Assembly: GCA_035506135.1 (NCBI GenBank)
Contig: DATJPY010000022.1
Coordinates: 43,878-107,877 of the forward strand
Source: DATJPY01 sp035506135
GTDB lineage: Bacteria > Myxococcota_A > UBA9160 > PR03
DNA: 64,000 nt
Direction: 5' to 3'
The position numbers and the translations under genes were made by a program. The notes beneath the pieces were generated by a model. It was given only the letters and a program-made list of their open reading frames with translations, searched no databases and had not been told where the DNA came from. This document shows positions 1 to 8,821 of the stretch, piece after piece. Positions within the stretch are counted from its first letter, which is position 1. Every line of letters starts with the position of its first letter.

Positions 1-402
1 CGGCGCCACCGCCGCCTCGACCTCCAGTATCTGCGCCCGACGTCCTTGCTCGTCGCCGACGTGCTCTTCCGCGACAGCCACGTCGCGGCCGACGGCGTCG
101 AGACGATCGTGCACGAGTACACCGTGCGCGCCGAGATCGATCCGGCCGGGCTCCGCGTCGCGCGCGTCGACGCGGAGGCGCACGTGCTGCCGTGGTTCGA
201 GTGCGAGGCCGCGGTTCCGAGCGCGGGCCGGATCGTGGGCCGCTCGGTGCAGGAGCTGCGGCCGATGGTGCGGGCGGAGCTCACGGGTCCTTCGACCTGC
301 ACCCATCTCAACGACACCCTGCGGTCGCTCGCGGACGTCGCGGCGCTGGCGGCTCGCCTCGGCGCACCTCGGCCAGCACTCCGACCCAGTGCTGGTGCTT
401 GA
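1..402 (+). CDS. DUF2889 family protein, 5'-truncated by window edge
   Basis: The reading frame is open from base 1, so the start lies outside the window. The visible 133 residues end at the stop at 400-402. An internal TTG at 46 is probably not the start, because coding-like sequence rich in Arg (RRHRRLDLQYLRP) precedes it. The conserved run with HVLPWFECEAAVPSAGR followed by a CTHLNDTLRSLADV segment is what I know from DUF2889 proteins, whose biochemical role is unknown. No catalytic motif is recognisable. It is followed by decayed sequence, so nothing about its operon can be said. The family assignment is from memory of the motif pattern. Confidence 0.7.
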   Translation, partial: RRHRRLDLQYLRPTSLLVADVLFRDSHVAADGVETIVHEYTVRAEIDPAGLRVARVDAEAHVLPWFECEAAVPSAGRIVGRSVQELRPMVRAELTGPSTCTHLNDTLRSLADVAALAARLGAPRPALRPSAGA

Positions 403-493
403 AGAGGAGCCGCCGGCAACGCGCCTCGCAATCCTCGCCGCGCAGGACACCCCGCGCCTTCGCCGTCCGTAGCTTCCACTTGAGGCGAGGATC

Positions 494-853
494 TTGCTGC
501 GGATCGATCCAACCGATGGCAGGCGCATTCCCATGACGCGTCGGATCCGCGCGCTCTCGATGAATGTCGCGACCAACAACCAGGAGACGTTCACGGCCGA
601 CTTCGATGCGGTGGTCGACTCCGTCATCTCCTACGCACCCGGATTCGTCGCCGCCGGCTACACCATCACGCCGAGCGACGGAGTCGGCATCTACGTGCCC
701 GAGCCGGGCGACGGGCGGCTCACGAGCGCGGCCGTCGGCGCCCTCCTGTGCCTGGGCTGGCGCCGCCCGCCGCCCGATCCGGCTTCGCCGACCGCTAGTC
801 GCCATCGGCCCGCGGGTCACGCTCTACAGTCGCTCCTTCCGCCGAGGTCGTGA
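494..853 (+). pseudogene. Remnant of a PEP-CTERM protein (C-terminal part)
   Basis: The frame starting near 494 carries a plausible protein end: an acidic stretch (TADFDAVVDSVISYAPGF), then YVPEPG, a hydrophobic segment (LTSAAVGALLCLGW) and RR. That is the VPEP, transmembrane helix, basic tail layout of PEP-CTERM sorting signals. An in-frame stop lies just upstream (470-472) and no signal peptide or full N-terminus exists, so this looks like the tail of a longer secreted protein whose front was lost. Beyond about 760 the frame turns into low-complexity Pro/Ser/Arg text unlike a protein end, which suggests a frameshift or junction. A short genuine gene is possible but less likely. Confidence 0.45.
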
Positions 854-1070
854 TCCAGCTCGTGCGCCTCTGCACCGGTCTCGACGACGAGGCGCTGCGC
901 GAGCTCAATCGGAGCGCCGCGGTCCTCGGGCCTGGCCGGAGCTCCTGCGGAGCGATCGGCTCCGGGTCCAGCTCGGGCAGGCCTGCCGGGAGCGGGCGAC
1001 GAGGCACTTCGCCTGGGAGACTGTGGCGCGGCGCCACAGACAGCTCTATGAGGAAGTGCTCGACCTTTGA
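844..1070 (+). pseudogene. Remnant of a GT4-type glycosyltransferase
   Basis: Two pieces typical of family-4 glycosyltransferases sit next to each other in different frames. At about 850-935 one frame reads TGLDDEALRELNRSAAVL, the segment that normally precedes the FPSxxEGFGLP donor-binding motif. From about 935 to 1070 another frame reads RERATRHFAWETVARRHRQLY, the usual C-terminal helix of these enzymes, and ends in TGA. The roughly 100 residues that should lie between them, including the E-x7-E motif, are missing. An internal deletion plus frameshift explains this. With the PEP-CTERM remnant upstream and the asparagine synthase downstream, it suggests a degraded exopolysaccharide locus. 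Confidence 0.6.
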
Positions 1071-1144
1071 GCGCGGGAAACCCCCGACCGCGCTCTTGGC
1101 TGCACGTCCATCCTGGATGGCTTGATACCCGGGTCGGGGCCCGG

Positions 1145-1160
1145 TGGCACGGTGCCTGCA
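1145..1160 (+). promoter_or_regulatory. Sigma-54 (-24/-12) promoter upstream of asparagine synthase
   Basis: TGGCACG followed by GTGC and CTGCA gives the GG-N10-GC spacing that defines sigma-54 promoters (consensus TGGCACG-N4-TTGC); only one base of the -12 TTGC is off. It lies about 120 bases before the asnB start, leaving a leader of about 105 bases. In PEP-CTERM/exosortase bacteria, EPS genes are commonly controlled by the PrsK/PrsR pair through such promoters. The link to PrsR is inference, as no regulator is in view. Confidence 0.6.
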
Positions 1161-1279
1161 GTCTGGCGCTTATTTTTCTGCAAGAAGGGCTCGGAGGGGG
1201 CGACCCATCGAGGAAAACGACCTAATCCTCCGTCAGAGGGAAGGCCCGCCGTCCGGACAGCGCGCCGAGGAGCCGAGCG

Positions 1280-3220
1280 ATGTGCGGAATCGCAGGATTC
1301 GCTAACACCCGATGTGCCTACCCGGCCGAGGACTGGGAGCGCATCGCCGCCCGCATGGCAGAGCCACTGCGGCACCGCGGTCCTGACGGCGACGGGGTCT
1401 GGGCCGATCCTGCCGCCGGAGTGGCGCTGGCGCACCGGCGCCTCGCCGTCCTCGATCTCTCGCCCGCGGGCCATCAGCCCATGACGTCCTCGTGCGGGCG
1501 TCTGGTGCTGACCTACAACGGCGAGATCTACAACCACGCCGAGCTGCGCGAGGAGCTCTCCGCGTCGGGGCGGAGCTTCCGCGGCCACTCCGATACCGAG
1601 GTGCTGGTCGAGGCCTGCGCGGAGTGGGGTGTCGAGGCGACGCTGCGCAAGCTCATCGGCATGTTCGCATTCGCCGTGTGGGACCGCGCGGCCCGGACCC
1701 TCACGCTGGCCCGCGACCGCATCGGGCTGAAGCCACTCTTCTGGGGTCGCTTCGGTCCGCTGTTCCTGTTCGCATCCGAGCTCAAGGGGCTGCTCGCCCA
1801 TCCGGGCTGGGAGCCCGAGATCGACCGCGAGAGCCTCTGCGCGTACATGCGGTGGGGACACGTGCCGGCTCCGCACTGCATCTATCGCGGCGTCCACAAG
1901 CTGTTACCGGGCGAGTTCCTGGTCCTGTCTCCCGGCGGCGAGCCCAAGGTCTCCAGCTACTGGGATCCCGCACTGGTCGCCGCGGCCGCGCAGTCGAACC
2001 GGCTGCAGATCGGCGAGGCGGAGGCGCTCGAAGGGCTCGACGCGCTTCTCCACGACGCCGTGTCGCGCCGCATGATCGCGGACGTACCGCTGGGCGCGTT
2101 CCTCTCGGGCGGAATCGACTCGTCCCTGATCGTCGCGATCATGCAGGCGCACAGCAGCCGGGCGATGAACACCTTCACCATCGCCTTCGACGAGAAGCGC
2201 TACGACGAGGCCGCGCACGCGCGCGCGGTGGCGAAGCACCTGGGCACCTCCCACTCCGAGCTGATGGTCACCTCCGAGGACGCGCGCACGCTCGTCCCGG
2301 AGCTCCCGCGCTGGTTCGATGAGCCTCTCGCCATCCGCTCCCAGATTCCGGCGATGGTGCTCTCCCGACTGGCCCGCCGCGACGTGACCGTGGCGCTGTC
2401 GGGCGACGGCGGCGATGAGCTGTTCGGCGGCTACCCCGGCTACTTCATCGTGCGCGCGGTGAATCGCGTGAGCGACCGGCTGTCGCCGAGGCAGCGCCGC
2501 ATGGTGGCGGACGGACTGGATGGCGTGGTCGCCGGCCTCACGGCGCTGCACGGAGTGATCCCGGCCGGGCGCCGGCCCGAGCTGCTCGCGAACAAGGTGA
2601 AGCAGATCACCGGCGTCATGCGCAGCGGCGGCGGCATCAGCGAGCTCTATGCCCAGCTCTACAGCGCGACGGCGGGGCCGCCTCCGCTGATCGGCGCCGC
2701 GGACGAGCATCCGATGCGCTGGCAGGCTCCGCAGCACCGCGACGTCGTCGCCGATCCGATCGATCGCATGGGCTATTTCGCCCTGCTGGGCACGCTGGTG
2801 GATGGGACGCTCGCCAAGTGGGACCGGGCCAGCATGGCGCACAGCCTGGAGGTGCGGGTCCCGTTCCTCGACCATCGCGTCGTCGAATACGCTTGGCGCC
2901 TGCCGCCGTCGCTCAAGTACCGCAGGCGGGCGAGCAGCAAGCACCTGCTGCGGAGCCTCCTGTACCGCCACGTGCCGCGCGAGCTCGTCGATCGTCCGAA
3001 GAAGGGATTCTCCAGCCCGCTCCCGCTCTGGCTGCGCGGCCCGTTGCGGGAATGGGCGGACGCGCTGCTCGACGAGCGAAGCCTCAAGGAGGAAGGGTTG
3101 TTCGAGCCCACCGCGGTGCGCGCCTACTGGAACGAGCATCTCGCCGCTGCCAGCGACCACTGGCAGCTCCTCTGGAACGTGCTCGTGTTCCGGCAGTGGC
3201 ACGCGACCTACCACGGCTGA
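1280..3220 (+). CDS. asnB: Asparagine synthase (glutamine-hydrolysing), EPS/PEP-CTERM-associated type
   Basis: The protein starts MCGIAGF, so Cys2 becomes the N-terminal nucleophile of the class II glutaminase domain (about residues 2-210). A PP-loop synthetase domain follows, with SGGIDSS at about residues 275-281 and ALSGDGGDELFGGY near 375. Length is 646 residues, within the 600-660 range of AsnB-like amidotransferases. Known chemistry is ATP-dependent amide transfer from glutamine to aspartate or to a sugar or peptide carboxylate. Paralogs in exopolysaccharide loci modify glycan precursors. The sigma-54 promoter upstream and the glycosyltransferase and PEP-CTERM remnants argue for that role here. 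It is followed after 12 bases by the ELM1-like gene. Glutaminase and synthetase assignment is firm; the substrate is not. Confidence 0.93.
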   Translation: MCGIAGFANTRCAYPAEDWERIAARMAEPLRHRGPDGDGVWADPAAGVALAHRRLAVLDLSPAGHQPMTSSCGRLVLTYNGEIYNHAELREELSASGRSFRGHSDTEVLVEACAEWGVEATLRKLIGMFAFAVWDRAARTLTLARDRIGLKPLFWGRFGPLFLFASELKGLLAHPGWEPEIDRESLCAYMRWGHVPAPHCIYRGVHKLLPGEFLVLSPGGEPKVSSYWDPALVAAAAQSNRLQIGEAEALEGLDALLHDAVSRRMIADVPLGAFLSGGIDSSLIVAIMQAHSSRAMNTFTIAFDEKRYDEAAHARAVAKHLGTSHSELMVTSEDARTLVPELPRWFDEPLAIRSQIPAMVLSRLARRDVTVALSGDGGDELFGGYPGYFIVRAVNRVSDRLSPRQRRMVADGLDGVVAGLTALHGVIPAGRRPELLANKVKQITGVMRSGGGISELYAQLYSATAGPPPLIGAADEHPMRWQAPQHRDVVADPIDRMGYFALLGTLVDGTLAKWDRASMAHSLEVRVPFLDHRVVEYAWRLPPSLKYRRRASSKHLLRSLLYRHVPRELVDRPKKGFSSPLPLWLRGPLREWADALLDERSLKEEGLFEPTAVRAYWNEHLAAASDHWQLLWNVLVFRQWHATYHG

Positions 3221-3232
3221 CGCCGCGCGTTC

Positions 3233-4354
3233 ATGCCGTCCCATGAGGCCCACCCGTCCGTGACCGCGCCCCCCGAGCCGCGGGTGTGGGTCTTGATGGG
3301 GCAGAAGGCGGGTGACAACGCCCAGCTCCTCGCACTCGCCGAAGGTCTCGGCTGGCGCTACGAGGCGAAGCGGCTCGCCTATCGGCCGACCGAGCTGGTC
3401 ACCAACCTCCTCTTCGACGCGACCCTGCTCGGCCGCGCGGGCGACGCGTCGACTCGGCTCGAGCCGCCGTGGCCCGACCTCGTGCTCTCGGCTGGACGCC
3501 GCAGCGAGCCCGTGGCGCGCTGGATCCGATCGCGCGCCGAGCGGCCGCCGAAGCTGGTGCACGTCGGGCGGCCGTGGCGCGAGCCCGGGCGCTTCGACCT
3601 CGTGATCGTGACGCCGCAATACCGGATCGCGCACGGACCGGGCGTGATGTGGAACCCGCTCCCGCTGCATGGTGCCAACGCGGAGCGTCTCGCCGCCGCC
3701 GCCGCGGCATGGGAGCCGAAGCTCGCCGCCCTCCCCCGTCCGCGGGTCGCCGTGCTGGTGGGCGGGAGCAGCGAGCTCTTCACGCTCGGCACCCGGACGG
3801 CCGCGCGGCTCGCGCGCGAGGCGGGCGATCTGGTGCGCGACCGAGGCGGCGCGCTCCTCGTCACGACGAGCGCGCGCACGTCGGTGCGCGCCGCGTCCGC
3901 TCTTCGCGACGCACTCGACGTCCCGGCGCACGTCTTCCGCTGGGTCCCCGGCGCATCCGACAACCCGTACTGGGGCTACCTCGCGTTGGCCGATGCCTTC
4001 GTCGTCACCGGCGACAGCGTGTCGATGCTGGCCGAGGCGTGCGCCACCGGAAAGCCGGTCTACATCTTCGACCCCGGCCGCGAAGCGAGCGGCGCGCTCG
4101 GCGATCCCGAGGCTGCGATCCGCGGGCGCGTGCTGAGCCTCGGGATCCCGCGGCTCGGGCGCGACATCCGCCGGCTCCACGACGAGCTCGTGCGGGGCGG
4201 ACACGCGGCCTTCCTGGGCCAGCCGTTCGGGACCCGCCCTGCTCCGCCGCCCGACCCGCTCGCGCGCGCCGTCGCGGCCGTCCGGGCGCTCTTCCCGGCG
4301 GACTCCCGGCCGGAGCCTCTGCCAGAAGCGCGCGCTCTCGAATTCGTCGGCTGA
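3233..4354 (+). CDS. Mitochondrial fission ELM1-like protein (DUF1022)
   Basis: A 373-residue protein with GQKAGDNAQLLALAEGLGW near the N-terminus and TGDSVSMLAEACATGKPVYIF near residue 265. Both are hallmarks of the bacterial ELM1/DUF1022 family. The second motif resembles the nucleotide-sugar site of GT-B glycosyltransferases (for example the MurG or LpxB C-terminal half), and a role in cell-envelope glycan synthesis is suspected for the family but not shown. Its place directly behind asparagine synthase, probably in one transcript, fits envelope or EPS work. The ATG at 3233 was chosen; an in-frame start nearer the conserved VWVLMGQ (about residue 17) is also possible. Confidence 0.85.
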   Translation: MPSHEAHPSVTAPPEPRVWVLMGQKAGDNAQLLALAEGLGWRYEAKRLAYRPTELVTNLLFDATLLGRAGDASTRLEPPWPDLVLSAGRRSEPVARWIRSRAERPPKLVHVGRPWREPGRFDLVIVTPQYRIAHGPGVMWNPLPLHGANAERLAAAAAAWEPKLAALPRPRVAVLVGGSSELFTLGTRTAARLAREAGDLVRDRGGALLVTTSARTSVRAASALRDALDVPAHVFRWVPGASDNPYWGYLALADAFVVTGDSVSMLAEACATGKPVYIFDPGREASGALGDPEAAIRGRVLSLGIPRLGRDIRRLHDELVRGGHAAFLGQPFGTRPAPPPDPLARAVAAVRALFPADSRPEPLPEARALEFVG

Positions 4355-4355
4355 G

Positions 4356-4375
4356 CGAGGGGCGCCGACCCCTCG
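4356..4375. terminator. GC hairpin between convergent genes
   Basis: CGAGGGG and CCCCTCG form a perfect 7-bp stem around a 6-base loop in the 27-base gap between two convergent genes. There is no T-run on either side, so it is a possible bidirectional or Rho-assisted terminator, not a classical intrinsic one. Confidence 0.4.
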
Positions 4376-4381
4376 ATCTCG

Positions 4382-6004
4382 TCAGGCGCCGTTCCGCTGG
4401 AGCAGCAGGACACCGGAGGGCGTACCACCTCCGGACGTGACGACGGCCGTGGTCGCTCCGGCGACCTGCCGCTCGCCGGCCTCGTGGCGTAGCTGCGCAA
4501 CCGCCTCGTAGAGGAAGCCGAAGCCGTGCGTCCGGCCCTCCGAGAGCTGGCCTCCGTGCGGGTTCACGGGAACGTCGCCGCCCGGGGCGATCCGCCGGCC
4601 GCCGTCGATCCAGTCCTTCGCCTCGCCGAGCCCGCAGAAGCCGAGTGCCTCGAGCCACGAGATCGCGTTGAAGGTGAACCCGTCGTACACGAGGGCGACG
4701 TCGACGTCGTCGGGCCGCAGGCTGGTGCGGCTCCACAGATGCGCCGCCTGTCCGAGCACCTGTGGCTCGTGGGTGATCGTCCCCTGGTCCCAGGAGACCC
4801 TCTCGAGGATCTGGGTTCCCACGGCCTCGATGCGCACCGCGGGCTTGCGGAGGTCGCGCGCGACCGCCGCATCCGATACGACGACTGCGATCGACGCGTC
4901 GCAGGGTACGTCGCAGTCGTAGAGGCCGAACGGGCTGGTGATCGGACGAGCCGACAGATAGTCGTCCATCGTCATCGGCTCGCGGTAGATCGCAACCGGG
5001 TTCCGCGCCGCGTTCGCCCTCCCGTTGAGCGCGATGTAGCCGAGCAGCTCACGGGTCGCTCCGTAGCGGTGGAAATACTGGTTGGCGTTCATCCCGATCC
5101 AGTGCGCCGCCGACATGGCGCCGAACGGGATCCGCCACTGCATCCAGTCCGAGGTCCGCGCGCCGAAGGCGCCCCGCAGCCCGAGCTTGGCGAAGGTCGA
5201 CTCCCAGACGGTGCGGAAGCAGAGCACGTGGCGGCAGAGCCCGCCCGCGACCGCGAGCATGGCCGCGACCACCGCTCCACCCGGCCCGGGCAGATCCCCG
5301 CCGCCGTTGATCCAGGTGGGGTGCAGGCGGAGCGCCTCCTCGACGGCCGTGGCGCCGCCCTCGCTCATCCCCATGCCGACCATTCCCGGGTAGGTCGACA
5401 GGCCGTCGATGTCGTCGAGCGCGAGGCCGGCGTCCTCGACCGCTCGCAGACACGCGTCGACCGTGAGCGAGAGCGGATCCACCAAGAGCCGCCGGCCCAT
5501 CGCCGAGCGACCGATCCCGGACAGCACCGCCCGGTGCTCGAAGCGATCCGCGCGCAGCGGCGGTCGCGGCGCCGGGATCGACGGCTCGCCGACCGGATTG
5601 GGCTTCGTCGCGCCGGTCGGCTCGAAGAGCGGGAGCCACACGTCCTCGTGTGGCTCGAAGCGAACCGCGACCTCCTGGCCGATGTGCACCTCGGCGGGCT
5701 CGCAGCCGACGACGTTGGTGGTGAGCCGGACGTCGGCATCCTCCTCGAGGGCGACGACGGCGACGACGTACGGCGGATCGAAGCCCGGGAGCCACGGATG
5801 CGCGTTGACCGTGTAGCCCACGACGACGGCGCGCCCGGAGACCGGCGTGGGCTCCCAGCGCCGGCTGCGGCAGCGCGGGCAGATCGGCACGGGCGGATGC
5901 ACGAGGGTGGCGCAGTCCGCGCAGCCCTGGATGCGCAGCGTCCCGTCGGCGCCCGACGCCCAGAACCAGTGGTTCGCCGGCGTGAGCTCGGGGAGAAGCC
6001 TCAT
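4382..6004 (-). CDS. DUF35 OB-fold / thiolase-like (Ltp2-type aldolase) fusion
   Basis: 540 residues with two parts. Residues 1 to about 135 are a DUF35/ChsH2-C-like domain with a rubredoxin-type zinc ribbon (C28, C31, C42, C45) followed by an OB fold. Residues from about 155 to 540 are an SCP2/thiolase-like domain with a GGxGGAVVAAMLAVAGG segment, YDGFTFNAISWLEALGFCG and a C-terminal NPHGGQLSEG. Classical thiolase cysteines are not obvious. In steroid side-chain degradation Ltp2 (thiolase fold) and the DUF35 part of ChsH2 form a retro-aldolase that releases propanoyl-CoA from a tertiary alcohol. Here both modules are in one chain. It is the last gene of the long (-) operon. Retro-aldolase function is inference; a lipid-transfer or thiolase role is possible. 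Confidence 0.8.
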   Translation of the reverse strand: MRLLPELTPANHWFWASGADGTLRIQGCADCATLVHPPVPICPRCRSRRWEPTPVSGRAVVVGYTVNAHPWLPGFDPPYVVAVVALEEDADVRLTTNVVGCEPAEVHIGQEVAVRFEPHEDVWLPLFEPTGATKPNPVGEPSIPAPRPPLRADRFEHRAVLSGIGRSAMGRRLLVDPLSLTVDACLRAVEDAGLALDDIDGLSTYPGMVGMGMSEGGATAVEEALRLHPTWINGGGDLPGPGGAVVAAMLAVAGGLCRHVLCFRTVWESTFAKLGLRGAFGARTSDWMQWRIPFGAMSAAHWIGMNANQYFHRYGATRELLGYIALNGRANAARNPVAIYREPMTMDDYLSARPITSPFGLYDCDVPCDASIAVVVSDAAVARDLRKPAVRIEAVGTQILERVSWDQGTITHEPQVLGQAAHLWSRTSLRPDDVDVALVYDGFTFNAISWLEALGFCGLGEAKDWIDGGRRIAPGGDVPVNPHGGQLSEGRTHGFGFLYEAVAQLRHEAGERQVAGATTAVVTSGGGTPSGVLLLQRNGA

Positions 6005-6027
6005 CCGCTGTCGCCTCCGATCCCCAT

Positions 6028-6789
6028 CTACTTGGGAGCGAAGTGCTGGCCGCCGTCGAGCCGGATCGTGCCGCCGTTCAGCATCGGCGTCTCGAAGATC
6101 GCCTGCGCCAGGCGCGCGTACTCCTCCGGCTTCCCCATGCGCTTGGGGAATGCGGCGTCCCGGGTCAGCGTCGCCGCCATCGCCTCCGGGATCCCGCGGG
6201 TCAGGCCGGTCTCGAACAGGCTCGGCGCGATCGCCATCACGCGGATGCCGAGGCTGCCGAGGTCGCGCGCCATCGTGAGGCTCATCGCGACGATGCCGCC
6301 CTTGGCCGCCGTGTAGGCCACCTGGCCGATCTGTCCCTCGAAGGCCGCGATCGACGCGGTGTTGAGGATGACCCCGCGCTCGCCGTTCTCGTCGGGCTCG
6401 TTGCGGCTCATTCGCGCCGCCGCCAGGCGCGCGATGTTGAAAGTGGAGATCAGGTTGAGGTCGACGACGCGCCGGAACGCGTCGAGCGGATGGGGACCGT
6501 CCTTGGTCAGCGTGCGCATCGCGATCCCGCCGCCCGCCGTATTGCAGACGAAGTGGAGCGCGCCCAGCTCGTCGCAGGCCGCCGACAGCGCGGCCTCGGT
6601 GCCGGCGAAGTCGGTGACGTCGCAGGGGTGGAAGCTGCCGCCGAGCTCCTTCGCGACCTCTGCGCCCCTGGATGCGGGGAGGTCGAGGATCGACACCCGT
6701 GCACCTTCTCGAACCAGCATCTCGGCGGTGGCCCGCGCCATGCCCGACGCTCCGCCGACGACGACGGCGGCTCTTCCAGCGATCTTCAT
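6028..6789 (-). CDS. SDR, 3-hydroxyacyl-CoA dehydrogenase type 2 (HSD10)-like
   Basis: A 253-residue classical short-chain dehydrogenase. Features are a GGASGMA cofactor loop at about residues 12-18, DV at 58-59, NTAGGG, the Ser of NTASIA and the YTAAK catalytic Tyr-Lys. The DxRGVILNTASIAAxEGQIGQVAYxAxKGGI pattern and the C-terminal LNGGTIRLDGG are typical of HSD17B10/3-hydroxy-2-methylbutyryl-CoA dehydrogenases. These oxidise 3-hydroxyacyl-CoA with NAD+ and also act on hydroxysteroids. An AGGAATCC sequence precedes the ATG. It lies 23 bases upstream of the OB-fold/thiolase gene, matching a beta-oxidation step before carbon-carbon cleavage. Confidence 0.87.
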   Translation of the reverse strand: MKIAGRAAVVVGGASGMARATAEMLVREGARVSILDLPASRGAEVAKELGGSFHPCDVTDFAGTEAALSAACDELGALHFVCNTAGGGIAMRTLTKDGPHPLDAFRRVVDLNLISTFNIARLAAARMSRNEPDENGERGVILNTASIAAFEGQIGQVAYTAAKGGIVAMSLTMARDLGSLGIRVMAIAPSLFETGLTRGIPEAMAATLTRDAAFPKRMGKPEEYARLAQAIFETPMLNGGTIRLDGGQHFAPK

Positions 6790-6802
6790 GGGATTCCTCT
6801 CC

Positions 6803-7558
6803 TCAGCTCTGTGCCTTGCGGGCGCGTGGAGTGACGACGACGGCCGGCAGGGAGGCCGTCGCGCCGGCTCGCAGGACGGCGTGGACCACGTCGACGAGAT
6901 CGTCGGCGTCGATCAGGGACCCGCTCAAGAGGCCGCGCTGCATCCAGATGGGTCCCAGCTCGGCACCGAGCTTCGGATCCCATCCCGCCATGAAGCCGGT
7001 CTGCGACTCGCCGGTGCCGCCGCCACAGTCGCCCACGACCAGGCGCGTGAAGGCGACGTCCGTGTGCTCGGCGCGCCACGCCTCGACGAGCTTGTCGAGC
7101 GCCGCCTTGCTCACCGTGTAGGCGCCGAGCCCGGGCCACGGCGGCGTGAGCGAGGCGCTCACGGATGAGAGATACACGGCGCGGCCCGTGGTGGCGGAGA
7201 GATGCGGAATCGCCGCCGCCGTGATCATCGCCGCGCCGATCACGTTGGTGTCGAACGTGCGGCGCCACGTTTCGGTGTCGATGTCGACCAGGCGCGCCAG
7301 GGGTCCGATCGCCGGTGCGTACACGAGGGCGTCGATCCCGCCGAGCGCGCTGGCCGCCGCGCCGATCGCCGCGCGGCAGGAAGCCGCGTCCGTGACGTCG
7401 CACGCGATCGCGCGCGCGCCGTCCCCGGCCTCGCGGGCCGCGCGCTCGAGCCGCTCGAGCCGCCGTGCCAGGAGCGCCACGCGGGCGCCGCGCTGGGCGA
7501 GCCCGATCCCGATGCAGCGGCCGAGACCGCTCGATGCTCCGACGACGACCGTTCGCAC
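6803..7558 (-). CDS. SDR family oxidoreductase
   Basis: A 251-residue SDR from a GTG start, VRTVVVGASSGLGRCIGIGL, chosen because the TGxxxGxG-like loop (GASSGLG) must sit near the N-terminus. The frame runs further upstream but only in low-complexity Arg/Ser text overlapping the P450 gene. It has the catalytic Ser region YLSSVSA and YTVSK. The usual NNAG is altered to YAPAIG. The substrate is unknown; position between a P450 and an HSD10-like gene suggests an alcohol or ketone intermediate. The extended C-terminus (PKLGAELGPIWMQRGLL) does not match a subfamily I recognise. Confidence 0.8.
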   Translation of the reverse strand: MRTVVVGASSGLGRCIGIGLAQRGARVALLARRLERLERAAREAGDGARAIACDVTDAASCRAAIGAAASALGGIDALVYAPAIGPLARLVDIDTETWRRTFDTNVIGAAMITAAAIPHLSATTGRAVYLSSVSASLTPPWPGLGAYTVSKAALDKLVEAWRAEHTDVAFTRLVVGDCGGGTGESQTGFMAGWDPKLGAELGPIWMQRGLLSGSLIDADDLVDVVHAVLRAGATASLPAVVVTPRARKAQS

Positions 7559-7586
7559 GTTCTGCCTCGCTGACCGGTAGGGTCGT

Positions 7587-8807
7587 TCAGGCCGCCGGGG
7601 ATGCTTCGAACAGCACCGGCAGCGATGTGGGGGACCGGAAGACCTGCCCGCGGATGTGCGGGTCCTTGCCCTCGGGATCGAGACGCAGATCGGGCAGGCG
7701 GTCGAGCAGGAGCTCGAGCGCGACCCGCATCTCGAGCCGGGCGAGGTGCATCCCGAGGCAGACGTGGGTCCCATGACCGAACCCGATGTGGGGCACCTGC
7801 GGCCGGAAGATGTCGAAGCGGTCCGGATCCGGGTACCGGCTCTCGTCCCGGTTGGCCGCCCCGAGCATCGGCATCACCGCGGAGCCCGCCGGGATCGAGA
7901 CACCCGCGAGCTCCGTGTCCCGCGTGGCCACGCGCGTGATGATCAGCAGCGGCGCCTCCCACCGGACCGCCTCCTCGATCGCCTGCGGGATCAGGGATCG
8001 GTCGGAGCGGACGGCGTCGAGCTGGTCGGAGTTGGAGAGCAGCCCGAACAGGAGGTTCCCGGTCGAGCGGTACGTGGTCTCGACGCCGGCCGGGAGCAGC
8101 AGGCGCAGGAACGAGAAGATCTCCTCGTCCGAGAGGTGCTCCCCGTCGATCTCGGCGTGCGCGAGCGTGCTGATGAGATCGTCGCGCGGCTCCTGCCGGC
8201 GCGCCGCGAGGATCGGAGTGAAGTACTCCTTCAGGGCCGCGGACGCCGCGATGCCGCGCTCCCGGTTCACGGTGAAGCTGAGCAGCGAGATCGACCAGCG
8301 CTGGAACTGCGGGTAGTCGGCGCGCGGCAGGCCCAGGAGGCCGGCGATGATCTGTGTCGGGTACGGGAAGGTGAACTCGCGGACGAGCTCGGCGCGCCCG
8401 CGCCCGGCGAAGCGGTCGATCAGCTCGCTCCCCACCCGCTCGACCAGCTCGTCCTGCCGGCGCGCCAGCGTCTTCTGAGAGAAGGCCTTCGAGACCAGGG
8501 AGCGGTATCGGCGGTGGCCGGGCTCGTCCATCCCGAGCATGACGTGCTTGCCGAAGACGTCGCCGAAGACGGCGACGATGATCCCGGACGAGAACGTCTC
8601 GTGGTCGCGCAGCACCTGCGCGATCTGGTCGTAGCGGTACACCATGAAGACGGGCTTGGACGCCTCGTGCGGCATGCCCGACATGTCGAGGCGCTGCACG
8701 GGGTTCGAGCGCCGCATCTGGGCCAGGCCGGTGTACGGGTCCCGCACGTCGCCGGAGACGGCGTCGTCGAAGCTCCCGAACTCCTCGAGATCGTCGAACA
8801 GCTGCAT
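7587..8807 (-). CDS. Cytochrome P450
   Basis: A 406-residue soluble bacterial class I P450. It has the I-helix acid/threonine motif AGVETT (240-245), ExxR at E279/R282 and the haem loop FGHGTHVCLG with proximal Cys350. It needs a ferredoxin and a reductase, but no small ferredoxin gene lies in the window. The only visible reductase is the KshB-like one at 32587. The ATG (MQLFDDLEEF) sits 14 bases behind the aldehyde dehydrogenase gene, consistent with cotranscription. Adjacent ALDH and SDR genes would fit hydroxylation of a terminal or ring carbon followed by oxidation, but regiospecificity cannot be read from sequence. Confidence 0.93.
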   Translation of the reverse strand: MQLFDDLEEFGSFDDAVSGDVRDPYTGLAQMRRSNPVQRLDMSGMPHEASKPVFMVYRYDQIAQVLRDHETFSSGIIVAVFGDVFGKHVMLGMDEPGHRRYRSLVSKAFSQKTLARRQDELVERVGSELIDRFAGRGRAELVREFTFPYPTQIIAGLLGLPRADYPQFQRWSISLLSFTVNRERGIAASAALKEYFTPILAARRQEPRDDLISTLAHAEIDGEHLSDEEIFSFLRLLLPAGVETTYRSTGNLLFGLLSNSDQLDAVRSDRSLIPQAIEEAVRWEAPLLIITRVATRDTELAGVSIPAGSAVMPMLGAANRDESRYPDPDRFDIFRPQVPHIGFGHGTHVCLGMHLARLEMRVALELLLDRLPDLRLDPEGKDPHIRGQVFRSPTSLPVLFEASPAA

Positions 8808-8821
8808 CGCGTGCGTCCTCT

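Noticed and set aside
1904..4204. A 766-residue minus-strand open frame opposite asparagine synthase and the ELM1-like gene
   Set aside because: It lies antisense to two well-recognised genes, is rich in Arg/His/Gly/Asp with no domain, and is explained by high GC at third codon positions leaving few antisense stops.
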